A DNA stretch of 64,000 nt from Poriferisodalis sp965204125 (GTDB taxonomy: Bacteria > Actinomycetota > Acidimicrobiia > Acidimicrobiales > Poriferisodalaceae), in assembly GCF_965204125.1 (NCBI RefSeq), contig NZ_OZ241968.1:1240001-1304000 (forward strand). The letters run 5' to 3'. The translations under genes were made by a program, and so were the position numbers. The notes under the pieces were generated by a model. That model worked only from the letters and a program-made list of their open reading frames with translations, was not told where the DNA came from and made no database searches. Positions 58,306 to 64,000 of this stretch are shown piece by piece; positions within the stretch are counted from its first letter, which is position 1; each line of letters starts with the position of its first letter.

Positions 58306-59342
58306 TGAGCAGCATCTGGCAGGTCGCACGCGGGCTGAAGGCGTCGTACCGCGGCTCGGATCTCCGGCAACGAGTGGAGCTGCTGAACAGGCGACTCGAC
58401 GAGACGTATGCGCCGAGCGATGGCCCGAGCTCCGACCACGCCGAGACAGCAACGGAGTACTACGACATCTGCAGCCACCTCATGATCTACGGCTGGGGCG
58501 AATCGCTCCACTTCGCACCGCTGACTCCACAGGAGAGCTTGGAAGACTCCAAGCTCCGCCATCAACGGCTGATGATCGACAAGCTGGATCTGCGCGAGGG
58601 CATGTCGGTGATCGATGTCGGATGCGGAATCGGCGGGCCGATGCGGACGGTGGTCCGTGAAGCTGGAGTCGAGGTCACCGGCATCAACAGCAGCGGAGTC
58701 CAACTGGCCAGGGCGAGGGAGCTGACCGCCGAATCAGGCCTCAGCGACATGATCGACTACGTCGAGTCCAGCTTCATGGACATGGCCGCCATCGAAGACG
58801 GCACGTATGACCGGGCCTACGCGATCGAATCGACCTGTCATGCGCCGGACAAGGTCGGCGCATTCACCGAGATCTCGCGGGTGCTGAAACCCGGTGCACT
58901 GTTGTGGGGTCAGGAAATGTGTCTGACCGACACGTTCGACGCTGACAACGCGAATCACCAAGAGATCAAGCGAGAACTCATGCGCGGGATCGCGCTCAAG
59001 CAGATCGCAACATTCGCCGAAGTCAACCAAGCACTCGAATCAGCAGGATTCGAAGTCATCGAAGGCATTGACCGCGGAACCGCCGAGAACGGATCGGCAA
59101 CCCCGTGGTATCAGCCGATGGAAGCACGCAGCGGAACCGGCAGGATCACCCTGCGAGGAACACCCTTGGGTCGACAGCTCGCGATCCGGGCTGCACGCGT
59201 GGCTGAAACGTTGAGGATCCTGCCCAGAGGTACCGCCGAGATCGCCAAGCTGCTCGATCGCACCGCCGACGCCTACGTCGCCGGCGGCAAGACGGGAATC
59301 TTCACGACGCTGTATTGCTTCGTGGCCCGCAAGCCTGTCTGA
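58305..59342 (+). CDS. Sterol C-24 methyltransferase-like SAM-dependent methyltransferase
   Basis: This protein of about 345 residues is closest to eukaryotic SMT/Erg6: EYYDICSHLMIYGWGESLHF (51-70, the sterol-binding region I), SVIDVGCGIGGPMRTV (101-116, SAM site), YAIESTCHAPDKVGAFTEIS (172-191, region II) and ENGSATPWYQPME in the C-terminal SMT domain. Erg6-type enzymes add a methyl group to C-24 of the sterol side chain. Gly-Cys-Gly and the aromatic residues of region I are kept. The N-terminus (LKASYRGSDLRQRVELLNRR) is amphipathic. No sterol synthesis genes lie nearby, so a host or diet sterol, or an unrelated lipid, could be the substrate. Confidence 0.85.
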   Translation: MSSIWQVARGLKASYRGSDLRQRVELLNRRLDETYAPSDGPSSDHAETATEYYDICSHLMIYGWGESLHFAPLTPQESLEDSKLRHQRLMIDKLDLREGMSVIDVGCGIGGPMRTVVREAGVEVTGINSSGVQLARARELTAESGLSDMIDYVESSFMDMAAIEDGTYDRAYAIESTCHAPDKVGAFTEISRVLKPGALLWGQEMCLTDTFDADNANHQEIKRELMRGIALKQIATFAEVNQALESAGFEVIEGIDRGTAENGSATPWYQPMEARSGTGRITLRGTPLGRQLAIRAARVAETLRILPRGTAEIAKLLDRTADAYVAGGKTGIFTTLYCFVARKPV

Positions 59343-59385
59343 GAGCCCCGCGGCACAGCCAACGGCGGCAATCTGGCATGTCTGC

Positions 59386-59399
59386 TAGGAAACCCCGCA
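59386..59399 (+). promoter_or_regulatory. Putative leaderless -10 box of LLM gene at 59399
   Basis: TAGGAA (59386-59391) stands seven bases before the ATG at 59399. Weak hexamer but the same spacing as the neighbouring genes. Confidence 0.3.
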
Positions 59400-60301
59400 T
59401 GAACATGCCTGCCATTTCACTGGCCGCCGTGCGCGGCCGCCGTGAACGCACCCTCGAGATCGCCGCCGAGATAGAACAGCGCAGCTTCAGCGGCATTTAC
59501 TGCCCCTCCATGGGCGATCCGGTGGCGCTGTGCCAGGCGATTGCCCAGGTCACCAACGAGATCCACTTCGGCACCTCGGTGCAGCCGATCTACTTCCGCA
59601 ACCCGGTCGACATGGCTTCGACTGCGGCATTCATCCACGAGATCTCGGGCGGACGGTTCTGGCTGGGCATCGGCGTGACGCACGGGCCGGTGCATGAGCG
59701 CCTCGGCATCACGCCCGGCAAGCCGCTCGCCGACATCCGGGAGTACATCGCTGCCATGGAGGCCGCGTCGTCACAGCACGGCGATCTCCCGCCGATCGTG
59801 CTGGCCACGCTGCGCCAGCGCATGGCCGAGCTGTCTGCGGAGATCAGCTCGGGTGCGGTATGGGCGAATGCGAGCTGCAACGACTTCCAGAACTCAGTAG
59901 CGCACCTCGGCGAGGCGGCGGGCCGTGACGATTTCTTCGTGGGGAACATGATCCCGACGGTCATCGATGACGACCGCGCCGCGGGAGCAGCGCGGAACCG
60001 CAAGACGCTGGCCGGCTACGTGTCGCTGCCGAACTACCGGAACTACTGGAAACAGGCAGGCTGGGTCGACGAGATGGAAGCGGCCGAGACGGCGATCGCC
60101 GCAGGCGACACCGAAGCGCTGAACCGGGCGATGACCGATGACTGGCTGTCGAACGCGACGCTGTACGGCTCGGCCAGCCAAGTCCGCGACGGCGTCGAGG
60201 CATGGTTCGATGCCGGCTGCAAGACGCCGATCCTGGTGCCGTCCAGCACGAGCGGCGGTCAGCTCAAGGCGCTTGAAGAGCTGTTCGACACGTTCGCCTG
60301 A
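59399..60301 (+). CDS. LLM-class flavin-dependent oxidoreductase
   Basis: This protein of about 300 residues has the luciferase-like pattern: PAISLAAVRGRRERTLEIAA, GIYCPSMGDPVALCQAIAQV, IHFGTSVQPIYFRNPVDMAS, HEISGGRFWLGIGVTHG and LYGSASQVRDGVEAWFDAG. Substrate unknown. It follows the sterol-methyltransferase-like gene by 56 bp and precedes another LLM gene by 63 bp, so the three may form an oxidation/methylation unit, though each has its own possible -10 box. Confidence 0.88.
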   Translation: MNMPAISLAAVRGRRERTLEIAAEIEQRSFSGIYCPSMGDPVALCQAIAQVTNEIHFGTSVQPIYFRNPVDMASTAAFIHEISGGRFWLGIGVTHGPVHERLGITPGKPLADIREYIAAMEAASSQHGDLPPIVLATLRQRMAELSAEISSGAVWANASCNDFQNSVAHLGEAAGRDDFFVGNMIPTVIDDDRAAGAARNRKTLAGYVSLPNYRNYWKQAGWVDEMEAAETAIAAGDTEALNRAMTDDWLSNATLYGSASQVRDGVEAWFDAGCKTPILVPSSTSGGQLKALEELFDTFA

Positions 60302-60351
60302 GCCTGGCACCGACTCGGCCGCCAACCCGGAAATACGGGTGGGCGCGCCGT

Positions 60352-60365
60352 TACGCTGCCGGACA
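60352..60365 (+). promoter_or_regulatory. Putative leaderless -10 box of LLM gene at 60365
   Basis: TACGCT (60352-60357) stands seven bases before the ATG at 60365; no Shine-Dalgarno. Confidence 0.4.
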
Positions 60366-61261
60366 TGCATATCGAGCTGTTCGGATTCGACACCACACCT
60401 GAGCGCTTCGAGGCCAGCATCCGCGAGGCCTCCGAGCAGGGCTTCCGCCGTTACTGGACGCCCCAGATCTTCGGCCACGACGCGCTGACCACCATCGCCG
60501 TGGCCGGCCGCGAGGTGCCCGGCATCCGGCTCGGCACCGCGGTGGTGCCCACCTACCCCCGGCATCCAATGATGCTGGCCCAGCAAGCACTCACGACCCA
60601 GGCCGTGATCGGCGGGCGCCTGGACTTGGGCATCGGTCCGTCGCACAAGCCAGTGGTCGAGGGCATGTGGGGCTACTCGTTCGACCGGCCCATTGCGCAC
60701 ATGCGCGACTACCTAACGATCCTGACGAAGCTGATGACCGATCGCCGTGTCTCCCACGGCGGCGATGCTGTTGTCGGGCGCGGCGAGATCACTCCCCCGG
60801 CTGCTGACGCGCCGCCGGTGTTCGTCGCGGCGCTGGGCAGCCAGATGCTGCGCCTGACCGCCCGCATGGCCGACGGCACGTTCACCTGGATGACCGGGCC
60901 GGCAACATTGCGGGATCACACCGCGCCGACCATCAACTCCGCAGCCGCCGAGGCCGGTCGCCCGGCGCCGCAGGTGGTGGCCGGCTTTCCGGTGTGCGTC
61001 ACCGATGACGCAGCCACCGCTCGCGAGCGGGCTGCCAAGGACTTGGTGGTCTACGGCACGCTGCCCAGCTACCGGGCGATGCTCGACCGAGAGGGCCTCA
61101 GCGGGCCCGAGGACATCGCCGTCATCGGGAGTGCAGCCGAGGTCAGCGATCGCATCAACGCGCTGGCCGACTGCGGCGTGACGTCATTCGCCGGATCGGC
61201 GTTCGGCACCCTCGACGAGCAAGCCGCTACCCGCGACACCCTGATCAGCTTGCTGAGCTGA
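60365..61261 (+). CDS. LLM-class F420-dependent oxidoreductase
   Basis: This 298-residue protein has the actinobacterial F420-dependent LLM pattern: SEQGFRRYWTPQIFGHDALT, IRLGTAVVPTYPRHPMMLAQ, GGRLDLGIGPSHKPVVEGMWG with SFDRPIAHMRDYL, here quoted as GGRLDLGIGPSHKPVVEG, and DGTFTWMTGPATLRDH. It resembles the mycobacterial-type LLM subfamily. Its 3' end overlaps the convergent lgt gene by 78 bp. Substrate unknown. Confidence 0.9.
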   Translation: MHIELFGFDTTPERFEASIREASEQGFRRYWTPQIFGHDALTTIAVAGREVPGIRLGTAVVPTYPRHPMMLAQQALTTQAVIGGRLDLGIGPSHKPVVEGMWGYSFDRPIAHMRDYLTILTKLMTDRRVSHGGDAVVGRGEITPPAADAPPVFVAALGSQMLRLTARMADGTFTWMTGPATLRDHTAPTINSAAAEAGRPAPQVVAGFPVCVTDDAATARERAAKDLVVYGTLPSYRAMLDREGLSGPEDIAVIGSAAEVSDRINALADCGVTSFAGSAFGTLDEQAATRDTLISLLS

Positions 61262-62089
61262 ATCGGGGCCACGGCGCAGGCCCGCCAGCACGGCTGCCAG
61301 CGCTGCGAGGCCGACCACAATGCTGGTCCACACGTTGATCCGCACGCCCCACAGCTCGTTGGCCGTGTCGATGCGCAGAAGTTCGATCCACAACCGCCCG
61401 GCGGTGTAGCCGAGCACATACATCGCGAACAGGTAGCCGGTGCGCAGCCGCGGCAACACCCTGGGGACGACCCACACGAGCGTCGCCGCGAGGCAGAGAT
61501 TCCACAGGGCTTCGTAGGCGAACGTGGGATGAAACGTCTCTTCAAGGCCGTAGCCGGCGACGCGGTGCGCCTCGTCGATCTCGAGCCCCCAGGGCAGGTC
61601 CGTGGGCTGACCGTATAGCTCCTGGTTGAACCAATTCCCCAGCCGGCCGATGGCCTGGGCCACCGCGAGCGCGGGCGCCAGCGCGTCGAGCATCGCTCCG
61701 GTGCTGTGCCCGCCCCGGCGCAGCATCCACACCGCAACCAGCACGCCCACCGAGATGCCGCCCCAGATGCCCAGCCCGCCCTGCCAGATCTTCAGCGCAT
61801 CACCGAGGTTGCCCCGATACCGATCGAAGTCGGTGATGACGTGATACAGCCGGGCGCCGATCAGGCCGGCGGGAACCGCCCAGATCGCGATCGTCCCGAC
61901 CAGATCGTTGGCGCGAGCCCGGTACGCATCGTCCCCGTCCGCGATGGCCCGCCGCCAGCGGCGGGAGGTGATCCACACTGCCACCAGCACGCCCAGGGCG
62001 ATGGCAACGCCATAGGCTCGGATGTCGAGCGGGCCGAGCGAGATGTAGCTCCGCGACGGACTGGGAATCGACGCCAGAAGCCCGTTCAC
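61184..62089 (-). CDS. lgt: Prolipoprotein diacylglyceryl transferase
   Basis: This 301-residue membrane protein has about seven hydrophobic segments. Lgt motifs are IGARLYHVITDFDRY (conserved Arg and His), GGLGIWGGISVG and the GRLGNWFNQELYGQPTDLPWG signature, quoted as GRLGNWFNQELYGQPT and DLPWGLEID, with catalytic Arg/Asn region kept, then HPTFAYEALWNL. It transfers diacylglycerol from phosphatidylglycerol to the lipobox Cys of lipoproteins such as the DUF4349 protein in this window. The C-terminus runs into the 3' end of the convergent LLM gene. Start is GTG 62089. Confidence 0.95.
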   Translation of the reverse strand: MNGLLASIPSPSRSYISLGPLDIRAYGVAIALGVLVAVWITSRRWRRAIADGDDAYRARANDLVGTIAIWAVPAGLIGARLYHVITDFDRYRGNLGDALKIWQGGLGIWGGISVGVLVAVWMLRRGGHSTGAMLDALAPALAVAQAIGRLGNWFNQELYGQPTDLPWGLEIDEAHRVAGYGLEETFHPTFAYEALWNLCLAATLVWVVPRVLPRLRTGYLFAMYVLGYTAGRLWIELLRIDTANELWGVRINVWTSIVVGLAALAAVLAGLRRGPDSAQQADQGVAGSGLLVEGAERRSGE

Positions 62090-62140
62090 GTCGTGGCTGC
62101 GGCCATTGGCTCGACCGGCAGGAGCAGGAGATCACAGGCC

Positions 62141-62878
62141 ATGAATGCCACAGGGTACGCAGAGTTGCGGGCCGCAGAAGGCGCGCGACTCAACGAAATC
62201 GCCGCAGATGCCGAACGCTCACCGGACATGTGGGCCAGACGCGTCCCCAGCTGCGGCGACTGGACCCTCGAAGCACTGATCGAGCACTGCGCGACGGTCT
62301 GGACATTCGTGCACAGCAGCATCACTGCGGGAGCGCGCGTCGACCCAACCGCCATCACCAGACCTCCGGGTTCCGTGGCGCAGTGGCACGCGGACGCATT
62401 CAACGCACTTACCGGCCTCATGACGGAGCGCCCGCCGGATGCCGAAGCCTGGTCGTGGGATCCCGAACAACAGTCCATGAGCTTTTGGTGGCGGCGTATG
62501 GCGCACGAATGCACGATGCACCGGTGGGACGCTGAAGCCGCCCTTGGCATGACGCCGGCACCTATTGCACCCGAACTCGCTGTCGACGGTGTCAACGAGC
62601 TCTTCGATGTCTACGTGCGCCTGCGGCTGCCGGAAGGGTTCGCAGGAAACGGCGAGACCGTGCACCTGCACGCCACCGACGCGGACGGAGAATGGGTCAT
62701 CACTCGCACGCCCGACGGGATGCAGGTGGAGCGTGCGCATGCGAAGTCCGACGTAGCTGCACGAGGCCCGGCCCAGGACCTCCTGCTGTTCGTGTGGGGC
62801 CGCATCGGCCCAGAACAGCTCGAAACGTTCGGCCGCACCGACCTGCTGGAGGAATGGCAGCGGGACGTGCGCTTCTGA
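62141..62878 (+). CDS. Maleylpyruvate isomerase-family mycothiol-dependent enzyme
   Basis: This protein of about 245 residues has the DinB-like metal site LIEHCATVW, MAHECTMHRWDAEAALG (His, Glu, His ligands) and a C-terminal lobe ending LLLFVWGRIGPEQLETFG, the pattern of the mycothiol-dependent maleylpyruvate isomerase family, which use mycothiol as cofactor in gentisate or other catabolic steps. The exact reaction is unknown. ATG 62141 follows a GGAG Shine-Dalgarno; a longer in-frame start within the lgt gene is rejected. Divergent from lgt. Confidence 0.85.
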   Translation: MNATGYAELRAAEGARLNEIAADAERSPDMWARRVPSCGDWTLEALIEHCATVWTFVHSSITAGARVDPTAITRPPGSVAQWHADAFNALTGLMTERPPDAEAWSWDPEQQSMSFWWRRMAHECTMHRWDAEAALGMTPAPIAPELAVDGVNELFDVYVRLRLPEGFAGNGETVHLHATDADGEWVITRTPDGMQVERAHAKSDVAARGPAQDLLLFVWGRIGPEQLETFGRTDLLEEWQRDVRF

Positions 62879-62922
62879 CCGAGTGCCCGCAGCGGAAGCG
62901 GCAAACGCCTCCGCTCCCAGCG

Positions 62923-63909
62923 CTACAGGCGTGCGCCCTCGTAGGCGGCGGCGCGGACGCCTCGCTCGGCCAGCTCGGCAAGCCACGGCAACGGGTCGTC
63001 GAGCATTCCCAGTCCCCACGCTCCGGCGGGCAGTTCGTCGGCCAGCGCCCAGCCGGCAGCGGTCGCTGCCACCGCAGCAGCGGCCGCACTCGGATGGTCG
63101 ATCACGCCGAGCACGTCGGTGCAGTGGCGGCCGTCGCGTATGCCGCGCAGCTCCACCCGCACCCCGCCCGGCCCGCCTTCAGGGTGGGGCGGCCGCAGCA
63201 TCGGCAGCATGGCCGTGAGGCGATCGCGCCGCGTACCCGCCACCCGAGCGGTCACCCGTTCGACATCGCCGAACGCCGGCACCAGCAACAGCGCATCCGC
63301 CAGCGCCGCCCGGTAGCAGTCGTGGGCGCCGAGCGGGTCGGGGAACCACACGAGCTCCCGGCCCGATCCGCCGCGACGGCGCCGCCATTGCCCGTCGCGC
63401 CAATCCACCGAGGTTCCGGTCCTGGCTCGGTGCAGCTGGCGCTGGCATGCCGGGCCTCCGGTGCCAACCCGGGCGATGTGCACTTCGGTGACCACGTCGA
63501 ATCGGGCCGCACCGTGGCGGGCCAGCAGGCAGCTGTAGCCCGGCGAGAAACCCGCACCGACCACGACGGACCGTTTGGCGTTCATGGCTCGCTTGTTCAT
63601 TTCGAGCAATTGCTCAACGTCGGCCACGGCACCCGACAGCGACACCACGTGCGAATGGCGCTCGAGGGCCTTGCCGGCGAGCGCAGCGTGGCCGCCGCTC
63701 GGCAGGCTGAGCACCACCACGTCAGCTTCCGGCAAGGCGCCGGGTTCCAATACCTCCACATCCACATCGAGCAACTGTGCAGCGAGGCCACGCAGTCGGG
63801 CGGTGTGACGCGATCCCAGCACGAGCCGGTCGACATCAGGCCGCGAGGCGAGCTGCCGGGCGATTCGCTGCCCCACCGCGCCCGCGCCGATGACTGCAAC
63901 GGTGCTCAT
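62923..63909 (-). CDS. Saccharopine dehydrogenase-like NAD(P)-binding protein
   Basis: This 328-residue protein starts with a Rossmann motif VAVIGAGAVGQRIARQL (4-20), then LVLGSRHTARLRG, DVVVLSLPSGGHAALA and SVVVGAGFSPGYSCLLARHG, the N-terminal pattern of saccharopine-dehydrogenase-like reductases. The C-terminal half is Arg/Gly-rich and lacks an identifiable substrate motif. It may reduce or oxidise an amino-acid adduct. The ATG lies inside an element related to the dispersed repeat (63902-63936). Confidence 0.75.
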   Translation of the reverse strand: MSTVAVIGAGAVGQRIARQLASRPDVDRLVLGSRHTARLRGLAAQLLDVDVEVLEPGALPEADVVVLSLPSGGHAALAGKALERHSHVVSLSGAVADVEQLLEMNKRAMNAKRSVVVGAGFSPGYSCLLARHGAARFDVVTEVHIARVGTGGPACQRQLHRARTGTSVDWRDGQWRRRRGGSGRELVWFPDPLGAHDCYRAALADALLLVPAFGDVERVTARVAGTRRDRLTAMLPMLRPPHPEGGPGGVRVELRGIRDGRHCTDVLGVIDHPSAAAAAVAATAAGWALADELPAGAWGLGMLDDPLPWLAELAERGVRAAAYEGARL

Positions 63910-63936
63910 GGGATTGGGCTCATGGGATTGGGCTCA
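63902..63936 (-). repeat. Dispersed start-associated repeat, degenerate copy D with a 14-bp tandem duplication
   Basis: GTGCTCATGGGATTGGGCTC matches the middle of copy C (GTGCTTATGTGATTGGGCTC) at 18 of 20 positions. A 14-bp unit, CATGGGATTGGGCT, is repeated in tandem at 63907-63920 and 63921-63934. On the minus strand the first unit supplies the ATG of the downstream gene, so the element again sits exactly at a gene start. Confidence 0.7.
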
Positions 63937-63948
63937 CGCGTTCGGCGA

Positions 63949-64000
63949 TCACCGCAGATCGGCGCCGGCCAGCTGACGCCAACTGCCTTCCCTGCGGGGG
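63949..64000 (-). CDS. Possible 3' end of a gene entering from the right edge
   Basis: One minus-strand frame is open from the edge and ends at TGA 63951-63949 after the residues REGSWRQLAGADLR, which look like a protein C-terminus. Too little sequence remains to name it. Confidence 0.3.
   Translation of the reverse strand, partial: PRREGSWRQLAGADLR

Overview
This 64 kb window is high-GC DNA with densely packed genes and many ATGA/GTGA start-stop overlaps. The gene set points to an actinomycete-type bacterium, most likely the class Acidimicrobiia (inference): four F420/LLM-type flavin oxidoreductases, a mycothiol-dependent isomerase-family protein, CrgA, a DUF3499 protein, an FHA-FHA-PP2C-SEDS-PBP-PASTA kinase cluster, and many genes whose -10 box sits 6-8 nt before the start codon (leaderless pattern). 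There are four tRNA genes (two Ser, Leu, Ala), no rRNA, no CRISPR array and no recognisable transposase.

Layout. 1-1479: nickel-pincer cofactor genes larC (cut by the left edge) and larB. 1622-3270: a type IV AbiE toxin-antitoxin pair with a palindromic operator. 3300-4828: prephenate dehydratase and an SRPBCC protein. 4879-13617: histidine utilisation, as a minus-strand operon hutU - peptide-deformylase homologue - hutF - hutI - FAD oxidoreductase facing a plus-strand iclR-hutH pair across a shared palindromic operator. 13644-20992: RidA, two tRNA-Ser, an LLM oxidoreductase, a ClC channel, a nitroreductase, a rhodanese/persulfide-dioxygenase-like pair and a glutaryl-CoA-type dehydrogenase. 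21140-25457: a DUF4349 lipoprotein, then a DNA alkylation repair operon (Ada-AlkA fusion, Ogt, AlkD). 25610-26600: a PIN-domain toxin-antitoxin pair. 27495-34127: three large cell-surface proteins (two with cell-wall-binding repeats, one with RCC1 repeats). 34393-41336: the cell-envelope regulatory cluster. 42545-50887: an acyl-CoA catabolic block. 51070-56420: homocysteine methyltransferase, an unknown protein, an in-frame-UGA UGSC selenoprotein, a BNR propeller and a TTC38-like TPR protein. 57049-63909: MFS transporter, sterol-methyltransferase-like enzyme, two LLM oxidoreductases, Lgt, the mycothiol-dependent enzyme and a saccharopine-dehydrogenase-like protein.

Most notable: (i) a selenoprotein that looks like two separate genes unless UGA is read as Sec, with a perfect 9-bp SECIS-like hairpin just downstream; (ii) a SEDS glycosyltransferase and its partner class B PBP that have both lost their catalytic signatures yet remain intact genes beside PknB; (iii) a dispersed repeat of about 70 bp, always placed at the 5' end of minus-strand genes, one copy read in frame as an N-terminal extension of HutI; (iv) a complete HutF-type histidine pathway in which HutG is absent from the operon and a peptide-deformylase homologue takes its place; (v) a bacterial sterol C-24 methyltransferase homologue. 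Gene functions are assigned from protein motifs read by eye; no database search was run.
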